Shown here: positions 45,955 through 57,335 of the stretch, in pieces
Numbering within the stretch: the stretch's first letter is position 1
Layout: each line of letters opens with the position of its first letter
Assembly: GCA_963971405.1 (NCBI GenBank)
Contig: OZ020484.1
Location: forward strand, 30,340,770-30,404,769
DNA from: Psococerastis gibbosa
Lineage: Eukaryota > Arthropoda > Insecta > Psocodea > Psocidae
Reading direction: 5' to 3'
Length of the DNA: 64,000 nucleotides
The notes under the pieces: generated by a model
Told to the model about the DNA's origin: nothing
Database searches by the model: none
Seen by the model: only the letters and a program-made list of their open reading frames with translations
Made by a program: the position numbers and the translations under genes

Positions 45955-46036
45955 AACCTGCAGCAAGTGTGGGGCTCGAACCAACAACCTTTCGCGGGGT
46001 GAGAGTCAGGGCTTTTACCACTACTCGGCAACGTGA
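45955..46036 (-). repeat. tRNA-derived SINE head (family A), best-preserved boxes
   Basis: On the minus strand, GAGTAGTGGTAAAAGCC (A box) and GGTTGTTGGTTCGAGCCCC (B box, canonical GGTTCGANNCC) have tRNA-like spacing. It is the copy with the clearest RNA polymerase III promoter, but a full tRNA cloverleaf could not be drawn, so it is not called a tRNA gene. Confidence 0.7.
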
Positions 46037-48534
46037 GGGTCACGAGCCGCATGCGGCTATTATGCTCATTGAGTTCGGCTCTGCCATTATATTACCGGTT
46101 ATATAATATGTTAAAATTAACACAATGTAGAATATAACAACAAAATTTAAATCAATTTTGTTGTTGTTTTTCATTTGGGATGTGTCGCTCTTATGACAGA
46201 TCTAAATCTGGTTATTTCAAAATTTGGCTCAGCTGTTAAAACATGTTTCCGGCCCCTGCCCTGCGGAACTATTTCCTTAATAAACAACGATTTAATAATT
46301 GAATGAAACTGTTAATAACAGAGTGTTAATAACAGTCCATAAGTTTATTACTGTTTAAAAACAAATAATTTTTTAGTTAATTAACATTATTACTATGCAT
46401 TCTACTAACAACTCGTTCCCGTCTGATCTACAATGTATTATTAACTTTTTATTAAAACAAGATTAACATTGTGTTGGGTTAAAATGTTGCTTTTTTTACT
46501 CTTTTGCTCCTGCCATTGTGTGTAAATCATACCATATTTCATTTTTATAACAAGAAATTTTCGGATGGATGAGTTTTAAGCGTCAATTTTCATTATGGAT
46601 ATCGAAAAAAAAGCTGATCTGATGTCATATTTTACGAATTCTGATGTTAATTTTTGTTAATTAGCCTATCAACATTGCAACCTTGCTTCAGTTGTAGCAC
46701 AACAATGCCAGTAGGGACATTGGATACAATTTTATGACTTTTAATGAATAATATAGCTGACAAAAATGAATCACTTCCCAAAAGTCTAAATCCAGCTGGA
46801 TTTTCTTTCCAAAACATATTTGGTATTTGTTGCAATCATGTTATTAAGGGCGGACCTAACGGTATCCACCCCCTCACTTTTGGAAAAAAAAAACCTTGTA
46901 TTGCTCTTCTTGTCATGTAACTTGGGGTAGCTTCCACTGTCGTTAGTAAAGCTACGGAATGTGGAATAGAATCCGTATGTTTTGCCTATTTCAATGAATG
47001 CGTGACTTCTGTCGGATTCCACTTTTCGTAGCTTGACCGACGATTGTGGCAGCAACTCTGATATCTTTAATTGTTTGGTTAACAGTTTTGGAAAATCTAT
47101 TGGAATGCGATTTTTAGTCCCGGTGTCACTATCGCTAGAAAAGTCTCGGTACATAAGGAATACTGAATGGCACAGGGTGTTATCGTGCAGTATTCGTTAG
47201 CGAGACTTTTCAAGCGACGGGATAATGGGAACCACCTTTAGAGAGAAATAGGCTGATCACGTGTAAACAAAAGAAGTAAAAACCTCATAAGTCATGATAC
47301 TCTGCAAAGTCAAAATTCCAGTCATAAATAACGCTATATCTTTGAAATTAAACATTTTCTCCGTTGCTCGCATGGCTGGAGAAAATGCAGAAAATCTTGG
47401 AATGAATCCATGGAGTCGGTTGGTGGAAATCGTTGGAGTTTGCTGGAATTCTAGATGTTTTCACCCTTGACAGCTCTTCAGCTGTTTCTGGGGAAGCCGA
47501 ACTGTGAAGAACATTCTCCAGCAAACAAGGAATTCAGCCAGCTGGAAAAGCTATCTACTCTTTCCCCATAAGTCAGCCTGGTTTTCGTTAATACTCTGTT
47601 TCCCTCGTTTGAGACTTCCATTTTACGGGTTTAAATTTCGTCTTCTTTATGACTTTTTTGGACAGAAATATTTTTTTAAGACTGAAGAAACATAGTCGGA
47701 ATAATACAGTAGGTACAATACAATATGGTTCGTTAATCATTTGTTTATTCCCTTTCATTAGGTATTATTACCGTACACATTACCATTACACGTTTTCATT
47801 ATTGTTTGTTAATTTTGGGGTACAAACAGTTCTAAGTACAAAGTGAGGATAGAGAGTAGAATACGGCAAGGCAGGCCACGAAACTGGTAGAGAAACAAGA
47901 TGGAAAGTAACGAGTCAAAGACGGCATGGTATGGGAAATCCAAAAATCGGCATGTCTGGAGTGAGGTGGTGCAAGAGGACAAAATTCGCCCCTAGTTATA
48001 GCGCCGGGGATGCTATTATATTATAAAATGAAAGTCTGGAAATATTTTTCTACTAATTTTAGGATCCACCGGAAGCGTGTAGTTTGGAATGTGGTTACAT
48101 CTCGTTGACGTCTGGACCAATTAAGATATGAAGGAGTAGGACCCCTCTGTCTTTTCATTAAAATACACCAGGGCTGACAACATTCCAATTTGAACCAAAT
48201 GTGTTACACGCGAGCAAAAATGATTCCCCATGCTGTTGCTGTCGATCGACTTGCTCTGTGGGATTACTACGACAGTGAAGGGCTCGCGGCGGTTATTTTT
48301 ACGGGTGCAGTGTTCATCAGTGGCGTCTCATCCATAAATTTCGGGGGCAGGTAAATTCTACAATTGACGAAAAGAAAAATTGTTTGTGATCCTATCGTAG
48401 CTGCTGGTTAAAGTGGGGCACTGTACCGGAAATATCTGACATGCAGGGGAACAGCGCCATTAGAGATTCGTTTCGTTAAACAGACATAGAGCAATTGGGA
48501 ATGATAGAATTACTTATTGTATGAATTAACTATA
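46037..48534. other. Intronic DNA, possible old hAT debris at 46030-46265
   Basis: 46037-46265 holds ACGAGCCGCATGCGGCT and ends CGGCCCCTGCCCTG, resembling degraded hAT-type ends, without a matching duplication. The 122-codon reverse frame at 46786-47154 has no recognised domain. At 48318 CAGTGGCGTCTCATCC resembles the end of the 17550 family, but no partner end was found. Confidence 0.3.
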
Positions 48535-48542
48535 GTATTATA

Positions 48543-48815
48543 CAGGCGCGGATCTAGAATAAGACCAAGGAGGGGGCTATGATTTAATTTCTAATTTTTT
48601 TTTTTTTGAAAAATAGGGCAGAAATAGTTTTTACGCATTTTCAGAGCAATAAGGGTGCTATATTATAGGTATTTAATACAATCGAATGCAAGGGGGGCCC
48701 GGGGATCTCCCCCGGGAAAAAATTTGTGAAAAATAGGACTGAAATAGTGGGTTTTTACGCATTTTGAGGACCCTAATGGGGTAATAGCCCCCCCCCCCCC
48801 GTAGATCCGCGCCTG
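48543..48815. mobile_element. hAT-type MITE, 273 bp
   Basis: Termini CAGGCGCGGATCTA and inverted CAGGCGCGGATCTAC; perfect 8-bp duplication GTATTATA at 48535-48542 and 48816-48823. The interior contains two related segments (AAAATAGGNCNGAAATAG and TTTTTACGCATTTT each occur twice), an internal duplication of about 110 bp. Confidence 0.94.
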
Positions 48816-49101
48816 GTATTATATAATATGGTGTGTAACATATTAGTTTAGAAATGTTCGTTACAACATGTCTATTTCAAAGCCCGAAAAGAAGTCCCCA
48901 AGTAAATTATCTAAAACTAAAAAAAGGGTGCAGTGCAGACCCAGGGATAAGGGTGGAAGGTTCCTTTTCATGGCGTAAACGGGATGCTATGGGCTGAAAT
49001 ATTTATTATTTTACTTATTTACAAAATTACCAGCTGTCTGTAGCCCATCTCTTCCTAGGTCGGTCATTGGGTCTTCTGGCTAATAAAAAAAATCCATGTG
49101 C

Positions 49102-49220
49102 GAGTCTTTACATACCTTGCGATCGGAGACATGTCATAACTCGACGCAGGTGCCTATTAGGTTACTTAGTGAGGCGATTCAAGAGGTTAATCGGATGCAT
49201 TCATTAACTGTTTGTATGCC
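49102..49220 (+). repeat. Dispersed repeat family C, copy 3
   Basis: TACATACCTTGCGATCGGAG and AAGAGGTTAATCGGATGCAT match the copies at 22161 and 40030. Confidence 0.7.
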
Positions 49221-49392
49221 GGATTTTAGGGGGGGGGGGTCAGAGGGTCCGGACCCCCCCCCCTAATAAAATTAACTTACACTAGATAACAATGGGTTTA
49301 CAGTGGGAATTAAAAATAAAAATGTTTTTTAATGTTATAATCCACTGAATCTGCCCGCTGCCCCCCTGAATTGGACGCAAAATCCGCCCTTG
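49218..49392. mobile_element. Probable degraded hAT-type MITE
   Basis: GCCGGATTTTAGGGGGGG on the left and the inverted CAAGGGCGGATTTTGCG on the right resemble TIRs. G/C runs and GGGTCCGGACCCCC lie just inside the left end. No matching 8-bp duplication was found, so the boundaries are tentative. Confidence 0.4.
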
Positions 49393-49811
49393 CTTTGTGC
49401 TCAGTTGCAATTTTTTTTGTCAGCAGTAAAGTGACAGCCACTGCAGGCCGCCACTGGGCTCACACATATATAGAGGGCGCACATGGTCTCACATTCTCTA
49501 TTGCGGCGGCCAGACTCAAAAAAATGTTAACACGTCTTCTGAGAAAAACGATACGGGAGCTGAAATAAACAGAGTCGATCTCGACTGTTTGCTATTTTAG
49601 AGCGTCAATTTCATTGGAAGCGAATTTTTGAGGCGACATGGTCGCTCTTCTTTTTAATTGACCACTGCGTTTTTTTTACTTCTTCCCGAATGCCACAAAT
49701 TTAATTAATTGTGTTGTGTCATCTGCATGTTTTGATTTCGACGTGATGCACCGGCTCTGTGATTTATTAGGGTCTAATTAAATCTTATTTATGTCGACTA
49801 TAATAAGATGA

Positions 49812-50052
49812 GTACCGGTATAGTTAAGTTGGTAAAGAACTCGGTTATGACTTATGAATGTCAGAGTTCGAGTTTCGAAATAAAATGGACAATTTTCTGC
49901 CGGTTCACCAATACCCGGCATGTTGCTCACTACAAGATCCAAAATTGAGCAGTGGTCAAAGAAAAGGATCCTCTACCGCTCTTTGGACCCAGACCTTCGC
50001 TGGGTGGTCTGTCGTGCAACGGCGTTTTTTTTTTCCATATAAGGGACAGCCG
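49812..50052 (+). repeat. tRNA-derived SINE (family B)
   Basis: A-box-like TAGTTAAGTTGGTAAAG and B-box-like CAGAGTTCGAGTTTCG, then a body with GAGCAGTGGTCAAAGAAAAG, GATCCTCTACCG and CAACGGCGTTTTTTTT. It aligns by eye with 25420-25672. Confidence 0.65.
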
Positions 50053-51438
50053 TTTTGAGGGGGCCTTGGTCACGTGTCACTGAAATTAGTAGATGCCTAC
50101 TGCCCTGTACATTCAGCTGTCAAAGAAGGATCCAATGTTGGATCCACCAAACTAGGGCCTGTTCAAAACTACAGCAAACTTGGTAGTGTGCGCTGCGTTA
50201 GTAGGGGAACATGGTAGGACGTGATAATGCGCTGAGACTGGTGGTCTAAGTGCGTGTTGAGTCCTGGTCATTTCCGAATTAATATAACTATGTTCCCCAA
50301 GTGATTCGGAACTTCGGAATCCACTATAATTAGGAGGTCTACCCTGTCAGTCTACTTCCCTTGTCTCCGAGGTGAAAGAGTCTGCCCTTAGGTCTGCCCC
50401 CCCCCCCCCCAGCAGGCTGACAGGTTAAAAGCAGAAATGCTGAAAGTAGGCGTTGGAAATCAACAACAAACAACTAAGATGGATACCTGAAAAACTGTTG
50501 TTTGAGGAGATACGATATGACGTCTCTCTCCTTAGTTCGGAATATTTATATATCCCACAGGTGTTCCATATTTCACTTTTGAAGAATAGGAATTTTGTTA
50601 AAGAAATCAAACAAGCCTATCGTCAGGAGAGCTTTATAGTGCGAAGAGGACAGGACATGACTTTAATATTCTGATTTTGTGTCACAATATTTTTTATATA
50701 AAATAAATAATCAAAATACGTCTGGGGAGGCCATTGTTAATACTGAAAACTGTTTGAACAGCAAGACGAAAAATCATCCTTCGCCAACATAAGGGTCAAC
50801 CATACAGAAAAAATCCTTTCATACATTGAGCCATTGTAGGTTCCATAGAAGGTCTCCCCCCATATACATCCCTGCCGTCCTTTCAAAGGAAACTATTCAA
50901 AAGAAACGAAAAACAACTAACAGGCCGGAGGTCGGGTCCTAGCCCCGTACCTGGTCCCTGCTCTAATGGTTCCAAATGGGCTTGGGGTTGAACAATTATA
51001 AAAACATAGAAATGCATCTTGCCTGAACATTTTTCACGGCCGCGGTATTCTATAATTGATTAAAGGTGTTCTTTATCAGTTCTTTAGTTAGTTTCAGTAT
51101 TTTTTTTTTTTTTTTTTTTTTTTTACTAAGGTTGGATCTGATTAAGAAAAAGTTTCTTTCTTTGTGGGATTTTGTATTTTGGCCTCTTATTATTTTTTTT
51201 AATTGGCTGACTTTTAAGTCTGATTCAGTGGAATTTTGTGGGTTAGTGGGTCAAAATTTAGTGAAATTGGTTTTAGTTTTCTAATTAGTACCCTGCACTT
51301 GACTACGGGCAGAATGTTGAATAAAGAATGCCTGTCATCCTGAGATGCCTGGGGGCTGGGGTAAATCCTACATTGCAGACTCATCCGTAGACCGTACGCC
51401 ACTCAAAACTTCTGCAGGAAAGTGGTAGTTAATACAAT
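50053..51438. other. Intronic DNA, nothing recognised
   Basis: C-run at 50398-50411 and T-run at 51102-51124. Overlapping small frames at 50425-50674 and 51066-51402 have no recognisable features. Confidence 0.4.
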
Positions 51439-51558
51439 GCAGTCTAGGGGTATATGAACTCGCACTTCCTCCTGAAAGGTTGCTGGCTCGAGTACCACAA
51501 TTGTTAATTCATCTGGATATGATTGAGAGGATGTGTAAAACAGGTGGTCCCTAGTTGA
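51439..51558 (+). repeat. tRNA-derived SINE (family A), degraded
   Basis: GCAGTCTAGGGGTATATG (A-box region) and AAGGTTGCTGGCTCGAGTAC (B-box region), then GTAAAACAGGTGGTCCC, matching the body of the 31714 copy. Confidence 0.6.
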
Positions 51559-54420
51559 GTGTTCAAATAAGCTTTTTATTTTATCAACTTAACTTGTTTT
51601 TCCACCACCAACCACTACACAATAGGAGTATTCACTGTTTGGTATTTAGCAGGCTAAATATGTTAGATCGAGAATCCCATTCTTGATCGTAAATAACGAT
51701 GGAAAATTATTTAGCAAGGCAATTTAGCGAACCCTGAGGTTAGCTCAATCCATCGTAGGCCTAAATATCTAAAAACCGTTAATTTGCGTAAACAGCCCAC
51801 GGCCATTATCATTTTATTTTATTTTTTAATTTGTTCATCAGTGGGTGTTTATAGTGTGAGTGGTTAATTTGTAAATATTTATTTTTATTTTATTTTATTT
51901 TATTTTATTTATTATTTATTTGCATTTTTAAGAAATATTCTTCAATTTTAAGTTCAGCAGGACTGTCTATAATATTGTAGTATTGTAATGTAATTGTATC
52001 TACACGATGTTTAGATTTCCGAATTTAAAATTATAAATATTTAGCATGCTGAATCCATAGACATAGTAAAACTATAGACTCATCGTAAACATTCGGATTG
52101 AAGCCGCTTGGCTTCGGCTATTTCCGTAGTATATGATTAGATTAAGCTTTCTGTCATTTGATACCGTGGTAACATTTTATTTTTTATTAGATTATTTAAT
52201 GATTATTTAGAACGAGAAATCATGCCACGTAACCAACAATATTTTTATGCAGAACGTGCAGTACTTTTAATTTAAATTTTAAACAATATATATAATAAAT
52301 ATAATAATATATGAAACAACAATGGAAACATTTAATAAAACTATTAAATTTGAATTTCCCGCCAAAATGCCCCTATTAGTAGGCGTGGTCATGGCTTCAG
52401 TCTTCAGCACAGGCGAAATACAGCATGGTGACTTCATAGTTTTATTAGCTCCATGGCTGAATCACATATTGAATACCTAAATAGAAATCAAAATATAGAA
52501 GAAAATTTCTTTTTAACATTAAGAGGCACTTTTTATTGCTCTACCATCGATATTTTCTATGACATTTGATTTTTTTTTACATCCGTTAGGTTTTCACTCT
52601 CCTCTGTTTTCTCTGAAATCCCCACTACGCGTTTTTGAAAAAAAAAACTCAAATTTCCTGTGAAATATGGATCATAGAGCCATGATTGACAGTAGAAGAA
52701 GTAAAAGGAATGCTCCTCTACAATTTTGTACATTTTAAGTAGCCTGCTTGGTCACAGTTTTTGAAGGCGTGAAAAAATGAAAAGTTAGATCCAAACTTTC
52801 AAAAACTGGCTAAGCTGATATTATTTGTCAAAATGTATAGGAGTATTTCTTTTACTTCTCCTGTCATTTATTTTTTTATTAGCTTCAGTCTTTTAGTCTA
52901 CACACTACGATTTCATATTAATTGAATGAACTGCTTTCAACTTTGTAATTTTTAATAATTAACTGTCGGGTCTGGGTAACAAACCAACGTTAAACCGCAC
53001 AGAGGGCCAATGCCTTGCGTAGTTGATGTAAATTGCTATAACTTGTATTTTTTGGGTTGGTAATAAATTATTGAAATTGAAATCCATATTCATTCATAGA
53101 AATTCAACTTTGTGCAAAAGTCTTTTCAAATGTTTTCAAAAAGTCCATTGTATGCCTAGACTATGCTAGTAGTTTAATTTCTGGTTTCCTTTATGTGCAC
53201 TGTTCCATTCCTGGAATAGCAGCTACTGAGCAATTCATCCCCCAAAATTCTTAAGTTGACAAGAACCCTTTTGCAATAACAAAAATTACAAAATTCTCGG
53301 AAGGATCTTCAAGTTGCAAAAGCCACACAAAACAGGTGCATTTACTCGCAGGAGCATGATCGAACCCAATGACACATCCACTTCAAATTGTTAACCTAAG
53401 TGAAACCGGCTCTCGTCACCCCCCGGCCGGGAGGAACCCTTAAATCATCCATAAATTCTTGTAATTTTCGTAAAAATTCCCACCAACGAAAGAAGAGGTG
53501 TGACAAACAATAGAGCCGCGAGGGGTTCGTAGGCTATGTTGAACCCGGAGGCTGCTTTTGAACTCAAGTGTCCTCTAAGAACCCTCTAGACGAGTACTCT
53601 CTGGTCGCTGCAGCGAAGCTTCTGTTGGCGTACACCAGCTTGTTGCTACCGACAGCTCCCCCCTGTTGTGATTGTATTAAAGTGTAATTATGTTCGAGAG
53701 CTATGCGGGCATCAGTGGTGCTAACCGCTTCGGAAAAAGGGTGATTAGATTTTGGCCAGGCAGCAGGGGTGGGGTGTGATTTCATCTTATCGGCTGCATC
53801 CTTCAGATGATTAAAGGGTGGTTTTTCTTCCATTGTTTGTAGAGATAGTCGAGTTTGCGGGAGAAGTGGGCTGCGAAGTGGATGGCAGACAAAACGGTTG
53901 ACGTTCTTTCTGCTGTCCCACGGATGAACATATTTTAAGCTACATGCTGATAAAACGTTGGGCTCGTATTGCTTATTTACCTCCTTGACAGCATGAGAAG
54001 CATCCACTTTTCCTGGATCGAAGTATAATCTTTATTACCGTGTATCTTTATTTCACCTGGCTTTTTTATACCTACTTATGTCACTCTCTGCGACCAATGC
54101 TGAGAAAACTTTGATGGGGGTTGGTGGACTGCTGGTATGCATTGTTGGGGCATTGCCATTGATGAATTCTGGCACGTCCTTTAATTTAAAAAAAACAATA
54201 ACCATCCAATCTAAATTACAGTTCATTTTCAACTAGGTTTCTCGAGACAGATCTGGAGGTTTGCTGCCCCCATTCCTTTTCCATTTCAGGTACACATAAT
54301 GTACAAGTAGGTACATTGTCGATACCAAAAAGTGTACACGTATGTATTGTACTTGTCTCGTCGACTCTTGTATTGTACAGGTACTTACAATTTAAATATG
54401 TAAATGGTTTCTTCAATGAT
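51559..54420. other. Intronic DNA with one unassigned 147-codon frame
   Basis: (TTTTA)n at about 51881-51912. A retroelement-like 3' tail (GGTTGGTAATAAATTATTG) near 53055. The minus-strand frame 53564-54007 (147 codons, GTG-initiated, internal MEEKPPFNHLKDAADKMK) is in a GC-richer block but has no recognised domain or splice context. TTTCCATTTCAG at 54278-54289 is a good acceptor-like sequence followed by GTACAC, a poor donor. Confidence 0.35.
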
Positions 54421-54442
54421 ACTGTAACATTTCTCCAGTGTT

Positions 54443-54527
54443 AAATTCTAACTTTATTCTTTTTTTTTAGGTAAGTGTGGTTTCATACATTTTGCGTCAA
54501 CCTCCAGATAATTGTCAGCCGGTGAGT
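54443..54527 (+). promoter_or_regulatory. Candidate recursive splice site with RS exon (downstream intron)
   Basis: A branch-point consensus (TTCTAAC, about 54447-54453) and the pyrimidine tract TTTATTCTTTTTTTTAG end at AG 54469-54470 and abut the donor GTAAGTG at 54471. A second donor, CCG|GTGAGT, starts at 54522, giving a 51-base potential RS exon (54471-54521). The Hth exon upstream leaves in phase 1; joined in that phase the RS exon reads 13 codons and then TAA. Two outcomes are possible: removal by recursive splicing (no trace in mRNA), or inclusion giving a truncated, homeodomain-less Hth. The motif quality is seen; function is inferred. Confidence 0.55.
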
Positions 54528-56924
54528 CTCCTTATAGAAGCCCACTTGCTACTCGTAGCATCCTTCTTAATAATATATAAGCTACAATTTTGAAACCTAT
54601 TTGCCTATACCGGTAATGAGTTCGTAGATTTTTTATCCTCTTGAAATTATTATTATTTGCTGAATACGTTATTTTACCCCAAGTTTGATAATATAAAAGG
54701 GGGTTACATGACTCTGGAATGCGACATCATCTGTGATGGCCGTGGAGTAACCGCCAGTAGCACGTCTTTCAGGAGTGACGTCATTTTCATGTTACCCATG
54801 TCTGCCGACTGCCAGCGTTTTGGCTCTTGTAAAGCACAGCTAAGAACACTATAATTGTTTATTTATTTTTTATTTAGGCCTACAACTGTTTGTCATGCAA
54901 AAAACATCAAACATATTCTATATTTTATTGTTGCAACTTTGTTGCCCATTGCTACGCTCTCTCTGGATTTTTATTGAGAATTCTTTGATGGGATGATAGC
55001 GTCAAAAGAGCTGAGGGGGGGGGGGAAGTTATAGGTTGATAGTAGTCCTTCTCCGATGCCAACCTTCTTCTACTGCAAGCTGCCATCGGCAAGTGGAAGC
55101 CTGCTTACCTCTAAGTCACACTGTAGCAAGCATAAACCAGACTTAACCAACTACAGGAATAACATTTGTACGATTTTACGGTGTTTTCGAGAAAGTTGAG
55201 CAAATCTTGGTAATGGTTGAGGGACACCTTCCCCCCTCGTCTTAGAACAAACTTCCGTTCTCCCTTGAACGCGTCCTGCCCCTCACAAATAAATCTTGGT
55301 GAGTAATCTCCCTCGCCATCTTCTCCGTTGTTTCTCAGACAATGGCTCAAAGTCTTCGGCTAGGTGTCCCTTAAGACACCCATACAACTAATTACAAGTC
55401 CTGTCATCACTTTCTGTCCCCTTTAAATTTCTACTCGGAAACACAACGGTAGTATTCTGTTACATGATATAGCACAACTGAACGCGATTTAGGTTGATTG
55501 TTAAGCAACCTGGGGTGGAAAACCAAATTATCAAAATTTACGGGACATATCTATTTTAGAGGCATAAATGCTGATATTTCATGTAGCGTAGAAATAATTT
55601 TTCTCTAAATTTTGGTGTGCACAATGTGGCCGTCACTGCTGAGTGCTGACACCGATTGGCTAATGTAATAGAACTTGATTTTTAGAAGAAATGGACACTG
55701 AGGATGTCAGGTCGTGGAGTTACAAAACTGCAGTCAACTGGTGTTAGTGACAGTTATATATTATTTATAAAAATTTAGAGGAACAGGAACCTTTCTTCCA
55801 CTTTCTGACACCTCATGCACAATATTTCACGTAAAAAAATAGACTTTAGGGGTGGTTTGACTGCTTTGAAAGAAATTTGCCCACACTTTGACCTTGGAGG
55901 ATCTCTGTTACCCATGACCTACCCCTCCGGCCTCCATTCACTTTTTATAGGCTTATACCAAAATGGATTTCAAAGGATAAAAAAAAAAATGGAAACCGAC
56001 ACCATGGGCGTCAGGACCATACAATTAGGCGGTCCGTTCTTCCCGGACGATTTTTTTTTTTTAATGATAGAGTTCATAGATTTTTAAGAATTTTAAAAAT
56101 AGCCTTTTGGTAAATTTGTTGATCAAAATTATGTCCGGTTCATAGATAGAGGGGATTGAAAGAAAATTTTCTTTGCCACTACATTGTTCAACTAACAATT
56201 TATTTTGTGTGCATGGGGCTAGTCCTAATTTCGAACGTAATTCTTTGCAAAACATTGTTTAATTTCTCGCCTTCCGCAGGCTGAAAGGCGATTACTTAAT
56301 GCTGTTAGCACCTACTGCGTTTCTTCCACCCCTAGGGCCTAGAGGTATTTATTTTTCATAAAGTCCCCAGCACTCCCTCCCTCTCCTCATTTGCGTTCAT
56401 TAAAGCTTGTCCAATTTACTCACCAGTGGCTGGGGACTTCTGCAGCGTACACTTCTTACCCCCCTCCCTCCTCCTGTGAACCCCCCTCTCCAAAGCCCCC
56501 CTCATTTCTACGTTCCTTATCACGTTTTAAGCCTCGTTCCCATTTCTTTTGTTTTTTATCTCTTAATGAAAATAAATGAAAATTATTTACACCAAAGAAA
56601 GGAAGATGAAGAAAATGTTTGCTTTTTTTTTCTTTGTTTGTGCTCACAGTTGTCAGGCCTTCCCTGCTGATGCGATTTCTTTTGTCTTTTACGCTTTGTA
56701 TTAATGGAATTGATAACTGATGTAATTGCCATACTTTAAATGAGCTCTCACGCCAATTTAAATTCATAGCCTGACCCGCTGTTGCTACTATGCATAATGA
56801 GGAAGCCACCAAGAATAAACAAGTCAACAATTAAGCAGCTATTAAGCAAAGATTGGGAGATAGGGTTAAAAGCATTGTTTACTAAAGGGTTATGAGCTTG
56901 ATTAAGTCTGGTCCCACCATCGCA
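54528..56924. other. Intronic DNA, nothing recognised
   Basis: G-run at 55014-55024. Pyrimidine-rich 56440-56520. Small frames at 55111-55350, 55815-56087 and 56456-56830 show no known domain. Confidence 0.4.
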
Positions 56925-57335
56925 TTAAAGGTCTCTGTAAGCCATTTTCTGGATGTTGCGCCTGTAGTACAATTTAAACAATACCGATACCTGGGATGCA
57001 TTGTAAAAAGTGAGTGGGAGTTGAGTCGGGAAATTCGCAGTGTGCTCACAAGATGGTACTTTGGTTCGAAATCTGCCTTTGATTGAGAATGGTGAAATCT
57101 TTAGTTTTATATGGTATTGTGACAAGCTATGGAGAACAGAATAAGCGCATTTGAAATATGGAAAACTGACGAATGCTGCGCATATCCTGGAGAGAACGTG
57201 TCCCTAATGCTGAGGTCCTGAGGCGAATGGATATAGAAGCTGAGTTGCTCCTGACGGTTAAGAAACAGAAACTAACATACTTCGGCCTTGTGGTGAGGAA
57301 CAAAAAATATCGCCTTCAGCATGTAATAATCTAAT
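56925..57335 (+). pseudogene. LINE reverse-transcriptase C-terminal relic
   Basis: Translated pieces in shifting frames carry signatures common at the end of the reverse transcriptase of arthropod non-LTR retrotransposons: YRYLGCIVKSEWELSREI near 56980-57040, a NRISAFEIW segment near 57133-57160, then WRERVPNAEVLRRMDIEAEL and KLTYFGLVVRNKKYRLQHV up to about 57332. At least two frameshifts and stops break it. It has no 5' part, as expected from 5' truncation. Adjacent 57452-57478 is a (GGAA)n-rich tract. Confidence 0.85.

Noticed and set aside
45955-46036. Possible tRNA gene on the minus strand
   Set aside because: A and B boxes are present, but a full cloverleaf could not be built and related copies exist, so it is a SINE head.
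46030-46265. Possible hAT-type element with GAGCCGCATGCGGCT and CCCCTGCCCTG
   Set aside because: No matching terminal inverted repeats or 8-bp duplication could be shown.
46786-47154. 122-codon reverse open frame
   Set aside because: No recognised domain or start context; a frame of this length is plausible by chance in 64 kb.
47740-47770. Pyrimidine-AG followed by GTATTA as a third recursive splice site
   Set aside because: The acceptor is good but GTATTA is a poor donor and no second donor follows at a suitable distance.
54278-54300. TTTCCATTTCAG followed by GTACAC as a recursive site
   Set aside because: The acceptor is good but the abutting donor is weak; the site at 54470 is far better.
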